Source of the DNA: Heliomarina baculiformis
Lineage (GTDB): Bacteria > Pseudomonadota > Alphaproteobacteria > Rhodobacterales > Rhodobacteraceae
Assembly: GCF_019966545.1 (NCBI RefSeq)
Contig: NZ_JAIMIC010000003.1
Coordinates: 485,380-549,379 of the forward strand
Length of the DNA: 64,000 bases
Direction: 5' to 3'
Made by a program: the position numbers and the translations under genes. Below are positions 1-10,581 of this stretch, one piece after another (within the stretch, counting starts at the first letter, position 1; every line of letters begins with the position of its first letter). The notes beneath the pieces were generated by a model. It did no database searches, was not told where the DNA came from, and saw only the letters and a list, made by a program, of their open reading frames with translations.

Positions 1-105
1 GCGTTGATCGGTTATGAAGAAATGCGCGTTATCTACGACCATGCGGTCAAAACCGGATACAGGTTTTTCTCCTATGGCGACTCCTCGCTTTTGATCCCGC
101 GCTGA
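1..105 (+). CDS. queA: queA, C-terminal 34 residues (partial)
   Basis: The window opens inside an in-frame coding region that ends at a TGA. The 34 visible residues contain ALIGYEEM followed by GYRFFSYGD and end SLLIPR. That tail is characteristic of S-adenosylmethionine:tRNA ribosyltransferase-isomerase (QueA), the cytoplasmic enzyme that makes epoxyqueuosine in the anticodon loop of GUN tRNAs. Only the extreme C-terminus is present, so the call rests on this motif. The next gene starts about 150 bases downstream on the same strand. Confidence 0.85.
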   Translation, partial: ALIGYEEMRVIYDHAVKTGYRFFSYGDSSLLIPR

Positions 106-258
106 CCGTCGCCCGCGCCGTTGTGCAGGGTGAAACCGCGCGGTCAGTTCTGGGGTTGCGGCGCTACTGTGACTTGGTATGTCGCGGCCAAAGGGGATTT
201 CCCCGCGGATGAGTCGGACAAGGGGCACTGGAAGCCCCGCGTGTAGCAGAGGTGTGTG

Positions 259-1521
259 ATGTTTCAGGTATTGTCGAGCGCATGGGCGCTATTGCTGGGG
301 CTTGGGCTCCTGATGATCGGCAACGGCCTGCAGGGTACGTTGCTGGGCGTGCGCGGCGATATCGAGGGCTTTTCGACACTCGAGCTTTCCTTCGTGATGT
401 CTGCCTATTTCGTCGGCTTCCTCGGCGGGTCGCGTATGGCGCCCGACATGATCCGTCGCGTTGGACACGTCCGCGTTTTTGCGGCGCTGGCCTCGCTGAT
501 TTCCTGCGTGATGATTCTTTATCCGCTGCTTACGCATCCGATCTACTGGGTGCTGGGCCGCATCGTCATCGGGTTCTGTTTTTCGGGCGTGTATGTGACT
601 GCTGAAAGCTGGCTCAACAACGCAGCCGATAACGACAACCGTGGCAAGGCACTGTCGCTTTACATGATCGTGATGATGCTTGGCGTGGTGCTGTCGCAGG
701 CACTGATGATCGTGGCCGACCCGTCGGGGTTTGAAACCTTCATCATCGCCTCGGTGCTGATCTCGATTTCCTTCGCGCCGATTTTGCTGTCGATCAGCCC
801 GACGCCGGCTTTCGAATCCACCAAGCCTAAGTCACTGGCCGAGATCATGCGTATCTCTCCTCTTGGCTGTGTCGGCATGTTCCTGCTTGGCGGCGTCTTT
901 GCGGCCCAGTTCGGGATGAGCGCGGTTTACGGGGCTAAGGCCGGTCTTACAGTGCCGCAGATCTCGATCTTTGTCGGGACATTCTATGTGGGCGCGCTGC
1001 TGATGCAGTACCCGTTGGGATGGCTGTCGGACCGGATGGATCGTCGTTTTCTGATCTTTATCGTTGCGGCTCTTGGGGCCGTTGCCTCTCTGCTGGGCAT
1101 GGTATTCGGCGGCGTATTCATCTTTCTTCTGGTGGCCGCATTTGTCATCGGCGGCACCACAAACCCGCTCTACTCGTTGCTGATCGCCCATACCAACGAC
1201 TTCCTCGAGCATGAGGACATGGCCGCGGCCTCGGGTGGGCTGGTCTTTATCAACGGGGTCGGCGCGATCTCTGGCCCGCTGATCACCGGCTGGCTGATGG
1301 AGGACCGTATATTTGGACCGGCAGGGTATTTCCTGCTTCTTGTGGTCCTGCTGGCGGCGCTGGCGCTCTATGCGCTCTACCGGAACACGGTCCGGCCCTC
1401 TGTCTCTGTCGAAGAAGCTGGCAACGTCGCACCGATGTGGCCTGCCTCGACCGCCATGGCCGTCGAGATTGCGCAGGAATTCACCATTGATACCGAAACA
1501 GAGGAACAAAACCCTTCTTAA
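259..1521 (+). CDS. MFS transporter
   Basis: A 420-residue protein with about twelve hydrophobic segments, typical of the major facilitator superfamily. The first half contains a membrane-facing GRIVIGF segment, and the loop between segments 8 and 9 carries a GWLSDRMDRR motif, the classic MFS loop signature. The C-terminal ~40 residues are polar and probably cytoplasmic. The ATG at 259 is preferred over the adjoining GTG at 256, because an AGAGG sits a few bases upstream. The substrate cannot be read from sequence. It follows queA without other genes between, so it may be co-transcribed with it. Confidence 0.85.
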   Translation: MFQVLSSAWALLLGLGLLMIGNGLQGTLLGVRGDIEGFSTLELSFVMSAYFVGFLGGSRMAPDMIRRVGHVRVFAALASLISCVMILYPLLTHPIYWVLGRIVIGFCFSGVYVTAESWLNNAADNDNRGKALSLYMIVMMLGVVLSQALMIVADPSGFETFIIASVLISISFAPILLSISPTPAFESTKPKSLAEIMRISPLGCVGMFLLGGVFAAQFGMSAVYGAKAGLTVPQISIFVGTFYVGALLMQYPLGWLSDRMDRRFLIFIVAALGAVASLLGMVFGGVFIFLLVAAFVIGGTTNPLYSLLIAHTNDFLEHEDMAAASGGLVFINGVGAISGPLITGWLMEDRIFGPAGYFLLLVVLLAALALYALYRNTVRPSVSVEEAGNVAPMWPASTAMAVEIAQEFTIDTETEEQNPS

Positions 1522-1551
1522 GCTGGGATTTATGTCGTGCTTGTCGCAAAT

Positions 1552-1564
1552 TGTTACTGTAACA
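1552..1564. promoter_or_regulatory. perfect palindrome TGTTAC-T-GTAACA
   Basis: A 6+1+6 perfect palindrome lies 65 bases before the DUF924 gene and 30 bases after the MFS stop codon. It has the size and symmetry of a dimeric repressor operator. No factor is identified. Confidence 0.35.
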
Positions 1565-1629
1565 CTCGTGTAAACAGTCGATACTCTCAGAATTGAATTA
1601 GGGTGTTTTAACAGATCTGGAGTGGACCC

Positions 1630-2208
1630 ATGCTTGGCCCTGAAGATGTATTGAGTTTCTGGTTGGACGATGTAGGCCCAAAAGGATGGTACGAGGTCGA
1701 CGAAGACCTCGACGCGCGCATTACAGAAAAGTTCAAATCCATGTGGGAAGGCGCGGGTGAGGGGAAATACTCTCTCTGGCTCACGTACCCCAGCGGCGCC
1801 TTGGCCTATATTGTGTTGCTCGATCAGTTCCCCCGCAACATGTTCCGCAATTCGCACCTTGCCTTTGCAACCGACAAATGGGCGCTGGCAGCGGCGAAAG
1901 TGTCGATTTCCAAGAACTGGGATCTCAGGATCGACGAGCCTGCGCGACAGTTCTTTTACCTGCCTCTCATGCATTCCGAAAACCTGAGCGATCAGGACCG
2001 GTGCGTGCGTTTGTTGTGCGAGCGTATGCCCGAAACAGGGGCGTCGAATCTGCTGCATGCCCGGGCGCATCGTCAGGTGATACGGAAGTTTGGTCGTTTC
2101 CCACATCGAAACAAAGCGCTGGATCGCGCGCCAACTGGTTCCGAAACAGAATATGTGTCTGCCGGCGGATACGGACAGACCGTGCGCGAGCTTCAGGCCG
2201 CAGAGTAG
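1630..2208 (+). CDS. DUF924 family protein
   Basis: A 192-residue soluble protein matching the DUF924 family from end to end: an N-terminal VLSFWLDD motif, a central LLDQFPRNMFR segment, FFYLPLMHSE, and a C-terminal HRQVIRKFGRFPHRN. The family is all-helical and TPR-like by fold, and its biochemical role is unknown. The ATG at 1630 has a GGAG eight bases upstream. It has its own promoter region with a palindrome at 1552-1564, so it is probably transcribed separately from the MFS gene. Confidence 0.88.
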   Translation: MLGPEDVLSFWLDDVGPKGWYEVDEDLDARITEKFKSMWEGAGEGKYSLWLTYPSGALAYIVLLDQFPRNMFRNSHLAFATDKWALAAAKVSISKNWDLRIDEPARQFFYLPLMHSENLSDQDRCVRLLCERMPETGASNLLHARAHRQVIRKFGRFPHRNKALDRAPTGSETEYVSAGGYGQTVRELQAAE

Positions 2209-2315
2209 TTGTTTTTCCGTAACTTACGCGGCTCTCCTTTCGGGCCGCGCGCGTTCTACGCGGGGTTGCATCAGGAATTTCAGGAACCCGTCTGCGGCGG
2301 GGTACGTTAAAATTC

Positions 2316-2393
2316 CGCAAGCAGGCTGGATAAATCCTGTGGCCGGAGCGGCTCTGCCCTGAGAGGGGTATGTCGTTCCACCAGCCTGCGGCG
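2316..2393 (+). other. candidate structured leader (long inverted repeat)
   Basis: GCAGGCTGG at 2321-2329 pairs perfectly with CCAGCCTGC at 2381-2389, and CGC/GCG extends the helix across a small internal loop. The 51-base interior can form further short stems. The element ends about 20 bases before the start of the lipoprotein gene, so it would sit in its 5' leader. I cannot match it to a known riboswitch class. Confidence 0.35.
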
Positions 2394-2415
2394 TTGACTG
2401 AGACAGGACGTTTGA

Positions 2416-3105
2416 ATGGTATTTAAGTTTAAGAGTCTCATAGCGTTTCTGATCGTCTTCCTGTCTGCTTGCACCCAAGTCCAACAACCCGGCCCCGACA
2501 CCCAGATCATTGCCATAGGCGACAGCGTCATGGCGTGGAACGGGCGGCAAGGGGCGGCCGTGCCGGACGTGGTCCAGGAAATCACCGGGCTCAGAACGCG
2601 GAATCTCGCGGTGTCCGGTGCCAAGTTCAGCAACGCGAATCCCGAACAGGTTGCAGAAGGCTATGACGTGCGGGCTCAATATGTACCCGGCGATTGGGAG
2701 TGGGTTCTGTTCAATGGAGGGGCCAACGATCTGATGGGAGAATGCGGCTGCAAGCAGTGCGAAGATACACTGGACGCGATGATCTCGGAAAGCGGGACCA
2801 GCGGGTCCATGCCTGCCTTTTTGCGCCCCATCGCCGAGGACGGGCACAAGGTCATGATCATGGGCTATTACAATAGTAGCGAGCGTCCGAATTCCTTTGA
2901 TGCCTGCGGGTACAACTTTGACCAGCTCGCCGAACGGCAGCAGCGCTTTGCCAATGCGACGCCGGGCGTCTTTTACGTGGACGGTCGCAAGGTGATCGAC
3001 CCGAGCGATCAAAGCCACTTTTTCATCGACCATGTGCATCCTTCCCGCATGGGGTCGCGTCTGTTGGGTGAGCTGGTCGCAGCGGGCATGAAATCCGCGC
3101 GTTAA
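2416..3105 (+). CDS. SGNH/GDSL-type hydrolase, predicted lipoprotein
   Basis: A 229-residue protein. The first 19 residues form a lipoprotein signal ending in the lipobox LSAC, with Cys19 as the predicted lipidated residue. The SGNH-hydrolase blocks are in order: GDS at 35-37 (nucleophile Ser37), GGAND at 101-105, and DHVH with Asp205 and His208 as the remaining catalytic pair. Such enzymes hydrolyse esters of lipids or glycans; the substrate here is unknown. Cys110, Cys112 and Cys115 form an unusual cysteine cluster just after block III. It would act at a periplasm-facing membrane surface. Confidence 0.82.
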   Translation: MVFKFKSLIAFLIVFLSACTQVQQPGPDTQIIAIGDSVMAWNGRQGAAVPDVVQEITGLRTRNLAVSGAKFSNANPEQVAEGYDVRAQYVPGDWEWVLFNGGANDLMGECGCKQCEDTLDAMISESGTSGSMPAFLRPIAEDGHKVMIMGYYNSSERPNSFDACGYNFDQLAERQQRFANATPGVFYVDGRKVIDPSDQSHFFIDHVHPSRMGSRLLGELVAAGMKSAR

Positions 3106-3200
3106 CCCGTTTCGCCCATGCGGTGTCAGCCCGGCATTGATGCACTGCCGGAAGTGGTTTAATGGTGAACTAATTTTCATACCTTTCCCGGGGACCTGAC

Positions 3201-4595
3201 ATGGCAGCCAAATCCTTTGATCTGATCGTAATTGGGGCGGGGCCGGGCGGCTATGTGGCCGCGATCCGTGCAGCGCAGCTTGGCCTGAATGTCGCGATTG
3301 TCGAACGCGAGCATATGGGCGGCATTTGCCTCAACTGGGGCTGTATCCCGACCAAGGCGCTGCTGCGCACCTCCGAGGTGTATCACCTCATGGAACGGGC
3401 CAAGGAATTTGGCCTGAGCGCCGACAAGATCGGGTTCGATCTGGACGCGGTGGTCAAGCGCTCGCGCCAGGTGGCGGGGCAGCTTTCGGGTGGCATCGGC
3501 CATCTGATGAAGAAGAACAAGATTACGACCGTAATGGGTGAGGCCAAGCTGACCGGCAAGGGTAAGGTCGCGGTCAAGACCGATAAGGGAACCGAGGATC
3601 TGACCGCCAAGAACATCGTTCTGGCAACCGGTGCTCGCGCACGGCAATTGCCTGGGCTTGAGGGCGATGGCGATCTGGTCTGGACCTACAAGGACGCGCT
3701 CGCCCCCAAACGCATGCCTAAAAAGTTGCTGGTGATTGGCTCGGGCGCGATCGGCATTGAATTTGCAAGTTTTTATCACACGATGGGCGCCAAGGCGACG
3801 GTGGTCGAGGTGATGGACCGGATTCTGCCGGTCGAAGACGCAGAGATCAGCGCCTTCGCCAAGAAGCAGTTCACCAAGCAGGGTATGGTCATCAAGGAAA
3901 AGGCGACGGTCAAGAAACTCGATCGTGCCAAGGGCAAGGTGACGGCGCATATCGAGATCGGTGGCAAGACCGAGACCGAGGAATTCGACACGGTTATCTC
4001 GGCGGTTGGTATCGTCGGCAACGTGGAAAACCTTGGGCTGGAAGAGCTTGGTGTGAAGATTGACCGGACCCATGTAGTGGTGGATGAATACTGCCGCACC
4101 GGGGTCGAGGGGCTGTATGCTATCGGCGATATCGCGGGCGCGCCCTGGCTGGCGCACAAGGCCAGCCACGAAGGCGTCATGGTTGCCGAGCTGATCGCGG
4201 GCAAGCATCCGCATCCCGTCAAACCCGAAGCCATAGCGGGCTGCACTTATTGCCAGCCGCAGGTCGCCAGCGTCGGCTATACCGAGGCCAAGGCCAAGGA
4301 GCTTGGCTACAAGATCAAGGTCGGCAAGTTTCCCTTTATCGGCAACGGCAAAGCGATTGCGCTCGGGGAGCCCGAGGGCATGATCAAGACGATCTTTGAC
4401 GAAAAGACCGGCGAACTTCTGGGCGCGCATATGGTCGGGGCCGAAGTGACGGAACTGATCCAGGGGTATGTGGTCGGTCGTCAGCTTGAAACCACCGAAG
4501 AGGACCTGATGAACACGGTCTTCCCGCACCCCACACTGAGCGAGATGATGCATGAATCCGTGCTCGATGCCTTTGATCGCGTGATCCATATGTGA
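3201..4595 (+). CDS. lpdA: dihydrolipoyl dehydrogenase (E3)
   Basis: A 464-residue flavoprotein disulfide reductase. It has an N-terminal FAD-binding GAGPGG at 12-17, a redox disulfide in GGICLNWGC (Cys43 and Cys48), a second GSGAIG dinucleotide fold in the middle, and a C-terminal HPTLSE with the catalytic His-Glu pair. It reoxidises dihydrolipoyl groups of 2-oxoacid dehydrogenase complexes or the glycine cleavage system. No E1 or E2 gene lies directly beside it in this window; the upstream neighbour is an unrelated lipoprotein gene. A strong inverted repeat follows at 4615-4661. Confidence 0.95.
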   Translation: MAAKSFDLIVIGAGPGGYVAAIRAAQLGLNVAIVEREHMGGICLNWGCIPTKALLRTSEVYHLMERAKEFGLSADKIGFDLDAVVKRSRQVAGQLSGGIGHLMKKNKITTVMGEAKLTGKGKVAVKTDKGTEDLTAKNIVLATGARARQLPGLEGDGDLVWTYKDALAPKRMPKKLLVIGSGAIGIEFASFYHTMGAKATVVEVMDRILPVEDAEISAFAKKQFTKQGMVIKEKATVKKLDRAKGKVTAHIEIGGKTETEEFDTVISAVGIVGNVENLGLEELGVKIDRTHVVVDEYCRTGVEGLYAIGDIAGAPWLAHKASHEGVMVAELIAGKHPHPVKPEAIAGCTYCQPQVASVGYTEAKAKELGYKIKVGKFPFIGNGKAIALGEPEGMIKTIFDEKTGELLGAHMVGAEVTELIQGYVVGRQLETTEEDLMNTVFPHPTLSEMMHESVLDAFDRVIHM

Positions 4596-4614
4596 GCTCA
4601 AATTGGCCGAAAAT

Positions 4615-4661
4615 CGCGATGCACAAGCTGTACACCACCTGTACACCCCCTGTGCATCGCG
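4615..4661. repeat. 11-bp inverted repeat enclosing three 11-bp direct repeats
   Basis: CGCGATGCACA at 4615-4625 and TGTGCATCGCG at 4651-4661 are exact inverted copies. Between and into the right arm run three tandem 11-mers beginning CTGTACACC, CTGTACACC and CTGTGCATC (from 4628, 4639 and 4650). No T-tract follows, so it is not a standard terminator. It lies 20 bases after lpdA and about 130 bases before the methyltransferase gene. Confidence 0.6.
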
Positions 4662-4788
4662 GTGTCGGACTCTGGCGGTATTTGCGCATTCAGCGGCGTG
4701 GGCGCAGGCCCGGAATTTTCTTTCATTTTGAGCAAGTGCTGACTAGGACTGGGGCGTCGAGCGGGGGCCGACGGCGGGAAAACGCGCG

Positions 4789-5349
4789 ATGCCTAGTCTG
4801 AACCGGGTAAAGATGATGAAAGCCAGCCGCGCGATGATCCGCGCGCTTGGTCCCGAGGGGCTTCACGTGGCCGAAATTTCGGGCAAATGGGGCCAGCAGT
4901 TTGGTTTTGGCTGCTACGAGCGGTTTCACTTTCCCAAGCATGATATCTGCCTTGGCCCCTTTCTGGATGATGCCGGGCAACCCCGCCAGTTCGACCTGAT
5001 CCTTGCCAATCAGGTCTGGGAACATCTCGACAAACCCTATGCCGCGACGCGCCACGTGCGTGAGATGCTGCGCCCTGGCGGGCATTTCTGGCTGGCCGTG
5101 CCGTTTTTTGTGCCCTTCCACGCGGCACCGGTGGATTGTTCCCGGTGGACGGCGCGGGGGCTAAAGAACCTGCTGATCGAGGCCGGTTTCGACGAGAACG
5201 CGATCGAGGTCGATCAATGGGGCAATCGCGCAGCGGCCAAACGCAACCTTGAGCCCGGCTGGCCGCCCGCCTATGACCGCAAAAGCGACAGCCTGCTGAA
5301 TGAACCGGATATGCCGATCTGCGCCTGGGCCCTGGCAAGAAAGACCTGA
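4789..5349 (+). CDS. class I SAM-dependent methyltransferase
   Basis: A 186-residue protein with a methyltransferase-11-like core. The segment LILANQVWEHLDKP corresponds to motif II/III, followed by MLRPGGHFWLAVPF. The N-terminal glycine-rich SAM loop is unusually divergent (ISGKWGQQFG), so the domain may be shortened at its N-terminus. The start ATG at 4789 has a GGGA upstream. An MFS transporter starts four bases after its stop, so the two are surely one operon. The target of methylation is unknown. Confidence 0.75.
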   Translation: MPSLNRVKMMKASRAMIRALGPEGLHVAEISGKWGQQFGFGCYERFHFPKHDICLGPFLDDAGQPRQFDLILANQVWEHLDKPYAATRHVREMLRPGGHFWLAVPFFVPFHAAPVDCSRWTARGLKNLLIEAGFDENAIEVDQWGNRAAAKRNLEPGWPPAYDRKSDSLLNEPDMPICAWALARKT

Positions 5350-5352
5350 TTT

Positions 5353-6513
5353 ATGGAAACAACGTCATTCGGCCGCGTTCTGGGGTTATGGGCCGCGGGG
5401 TTGGGGGCTGCCGCGCAGTTCGGCAAGGTTTCGGTCAGCTACCCGCTCTTGGCGGAACATTACGGTTCGACCGGGGCAGCGCTGGGGTTTGCGGTGTCGC
5501 TTGTCGGCTTCGTCGGCGTGATCTTTGGTGTGACGGCGGGGTTGATCGTGGCGCGCGTCGGCTATCGCCGGGCGCTGCTGGCTGCGCTGGGGCTGGGTGT
5601 GGTGATGTCCGCCTATCAGGCGAGCCTGCCGGCACTGCCGCTGTTCCTTGTGAGCCGGGCGCTTGAAGGGGCGTCGCATCTTGCCATCGTGGTCGCCGCG
5701 CCGACGCTGATTGCACAGATAAGCGTGCCGCAACATCGGGGGTTCACCCTGTCGCTGTGGTCGACATTTTTTGGCGTGGCCTTTGCCTTTCTCGTGCTGG
5801 TCGGTGAACCGCTTGCCCGGCAACATGGGGTGGGGGCGCTGTTCGGCGCCCATGCGATCTATATGGCCGTGATGGCCGTTCTGATCGCCGTGGCGCTGCC
5901 GCGCGATGTGATCGGTCCGCGCGATTTGCCGCTAAGTCTTGGCTCGGTTCTGCGGGACCACGGGCGGATCTACTCCTCTCCCAGGTTGAGCGCGCCTGCA
6001 CTGGGGTGGGTCTGTTACGCGGCGGCCTGGGTCGCGACGCTGACCATCATGCCGCTGTTCATGCCCGAGGAAAGCCGTGCAATGATCGTGGGGACGATGC
6101 CTTTGGCCGGGATCGCGACCTCGATGACGCTTGGGGTGTGGTTGCTGCGGCGTTTGCCCGCTGTCCGGGTGATCATGGCCGGTTTTGCGTTGAGCTTCAC
6201 CGCCAGCGTTTTGATCTGGTTGACTGGCGCGGGGTGGTCCTACCTGATGCTGGCAATGTCGCTGGGGCTGGTGCAGGGCGCAAGCTTTACCGCGATCCCG
6301 CAGCTGAACCCCACACCGCAGGGGCAGGCGATGGCCAATGGCGCGCTGGCGCAGATGGGCAATCTGGGCAATACGCTGGGGACACCGGTTCTTGCCCTGC
6401 TGGTGGCCGGACAGGGGCGCGGCGGTTTCATGATCTTTGCCGGAACGGTTTTTGCCTGCGGATTCGGCATCCATCTGCTGCTTTCACGGCTGCGGGCCCG
6501 GAATACCGATTGA
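5353..6513 (+). CDS. MFS transporter
   Basis: A 386-residue membrane protein with about twelve hydrophobic segments and the MFS-style loop VGYRRALL between segments 2 and 3. The start lies four bases after the methyltransferase stop, which indicates translational coupling. Pairing with a methyltransferase suggests export of a methylated small molecule, but that is inference. Just after the stop codon comes the LexA box of uvrA, so transcription of uvrA is separately controlled. Confidence 0.8.
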   Translation: METTSFGRVLGLWAAGLGAAAQFGKVSVSYPLLAEHYGSTGAALGFAVSLVGFVGVIFGVTAGLIVARVGYRRALLAALGLGVVMSAYQASLPALPLFLVSRALEGASHLAIVVAAPTLIAQISVPQHRGFTLSLWSTFFGVAFAFLVLVGEPLARQHGVGALFGAHAIYMAVMAVLIAVALPRDVIGPRDLPLSLGSVLRDHGRIYSSPRLSAPALGWVCYAAAWVATLTIMPLFMPEESRAMIVGTMPLAGIATSMTLGVWLLRRLPAVRVIMAGFALSFTASVLIWLTGAGWSYLMLAMSLGLVQGASFTAIPQLNPTPQGQAMANGALAQMGNLGNTLGTPVLALLVAGQGRGGFMIFAGTVFACGFGIHLLLSRLRARNTD

Positions 6514-6515
6514 AT

Positions 6516-6530
6516 GTTCCTATAATGTTC
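6516..6530. promoter_or_regulatory. LexA/SOS box upstream of uvrA
   Basis: The sequence reads GTTC, seven bases, GTTC, which is exactly the alphaproteobacterial LexA operator consensus. It starts 78 bases before the uvrA start codon. SOS control of uvrA is established in bacteria, and the site fits it. Confidence 0.85.
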
Positions 6531-6593
6531 TGAAAATGCTATTGGAGACTCACGAGGTCCGTCCTATGTCTGACGTGACAACCCGGGGGCATC

Positions 6594-9449
<2,856 letters not shown>

Positions 9450-9451
9450 GA

Positions 9452-9487
9452 AAACCGCCGACCCGAGCGGGACGGCGGTTTCTTTAA
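9452..9487 (+). terminator. rho-independent terminator of uvrA
   Basis: AAACCGCCG (9452-9460) and CGGCGGTTT (9473-9481) form a 9-bp stem with a 12-base loop, followed by a T-rich stretch. It starts two bases after the uvrA stop. The A-rich left flank could also serve the converging gene. Confidence 0.8.
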
Positions 9488-9514
9488 AAACTTACTTATT
9501 AACCTACGACTGGG

Positions 9515-9916
9515 TCAGTTGAGGAGGCGGTTGGCAAGCCCGATCACTGCAAGAATTTCGCTGGTTTCGCGGTCGACCTGATAGACGCCATCGCCGACGC
9601 GGTAGTAGGTGGCGTTCGGGTCAAGGCCGTAGCGCTGGGGACGCTCGATGACCACATAATCGCTGTCGACGCGTTCTCCGATGCGATATTCATAATGATC
9701 GTCGTACTGGTCATTTTCGTAAATTGGATCGAGCTGCTTTTTCGCCTGACCGGGGGGAACGCAGGGCGGGTTCTTTTTGGCTAGACCCGGCGGACAGCTC
9801 GACGCGACCTGTTGTGCGTTTGCTTTGTTCGGTTTGCCGTTGTTGGCGAGGGCGATACCGGGAAGGGTCAGCGCAACTGCGGCGCAAAGGGGCATGACAA
9901 AGTTCAAAGGTTTCAT
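9515..9916 (-). CDS. small secreted protein, RcnB-like
   Basis: A 133-residue protein with a cleavable signal peptide (residues 1-24, ending GIALA). It has two cysteines in a repeated PPGLAKK/PPGQAKK segment, an acidic tyrosine-rich middle (YENDQYDDHYEYR), and a C-terminal YYRVGDGVYQVD...EILAVIGLA. The C-terminal pattern resembles the RcnB family of periplasmic proteins linked to nickel/cobalt homeostasis, but the metal role is not demonstrated for such distant members. It converges on uvrA and is unrelated to it. The start ATG has an AAAGGA upstream. Confidence 0.7.
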   Translation of the reverse strand: MKPLNFVMPLCAAVALTLPGIALANNGKPNKANAQQVASSCPPGLAKKNPPCVPPGQAKKQLDPIYENDQYDDHYEYRIGERVDSDYVVIERPQRYGLDPNATYYRVGDGVYQVDRETSEILAVIGLANRLLN

Positions 9917-10140
9917 CGTTAAATCCTTTCTGTTGCTGGACTAACACCGTTCCGCGGCGAGGGGTTCCCGGTTAATGCGCCCAGAGCAAGAATCCGCTTG
10001 CTTCGCCGGTAGTCCGCTTATTGCGTCCAATTGCTTCTGAACTGCTCGTGTGAGCACGGTTCAGGAGGGCGCGCGCGCAACTTTCATCGGCCCTCCGGTT
10101 TCCAGAGCGGCATCAGTATTTTTGAAGAATATACAGAGGA

Positions 10141-10491
10141 TTATTGCGTGACCGTCGGGCGCAGCGTCTCGAAAATTGGCGCGTAGATCGGTTCGGTACG
10201 CAGCAGCGGTTTAGCCAAGGGGCGACGTCCATTGCGATCTTCGAAATGGTTGAAAGCGTCGTCGAAACCCGCGTCGTCCTGATCGATCCGGTCAAAGCTG
10301 TCTTCGATCTCATCCGCTGCGGTGGGCGCGATCAAAAGGGGGAGCGCGCAGGCCGATGCGATGGCTTCGGAGATACAGCTTCCCGTTCCAACCTCATCCT
10401 CAGCGGTCATGATCCGAGCACTGGCCTGAGCCGGTACATAGGTCATGAGCGATACAAGAATGCTCAGGATGATGGTGTGGGAGAGGTTCAT
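10141..10491 (-). CDS. hypothetical secreted protein
   Basis: A 116-residue protein beginning with a hydrophobic stretch that ends at an AQA-type cleavage site near residue 23. The remainder is acidic and has two cysteines (at GSCISEAIASAC) that could form a disulfide. I do not recognise a family. It lies 90 bases downstream of mmsB on the same strand. A longer open frame exists on the opposite strand here, but it lacks a signal sequence and runs antisense into mmsB, so I favour the minus-strand gene. Confidence 0.55.
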   Translation of the reverse strand: MNLSHTIILSILVSLMTYVPAQASARIMTAEDEVGTGSCISEAIASACALPLLIAPTAADEIEDSFDRIDQDDAGFDDAFNHFEDRNGRRPLAKPLLRTEPIYAPIFETLRPTVTQ

Positions 10492-10581
10492 TGGCGCGGC
10501 TCGTCAGCTGTAATTGACGACCAACGTTCGCCGCGCCATTCTGGTTCCCTGCCGTTTCCACGAACGGCAAGAATAATTTTA

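Noticed and set aside
832-2106. Long antisense open frame on the minus strand across the MFS and DUF924 genes
   Set aside because: It runs antisense to two well-supported genes, has arginine- and histidine-rich composition, and no domain. Similar shadows occur opposite lpdA (3177-4646), uvrA (6564-7934, 8064-9395), mmsA (16631-18376), tkt (25717-27144) and the helicase (59679-60647).
4615-4661. Rho-independent terminator of lpdA
   Set aside because: The stem is strong, but the loop is 25 bases and no T-run follows.
10550-10569. Hairpin TGCCGTT-N6-AACGGCA after mmsB as terminator
   Set aside because: The 7-bp stem is real, but on the mmsB strand it is followed by GGGAACC, not by T, so I do not call it a terminator.
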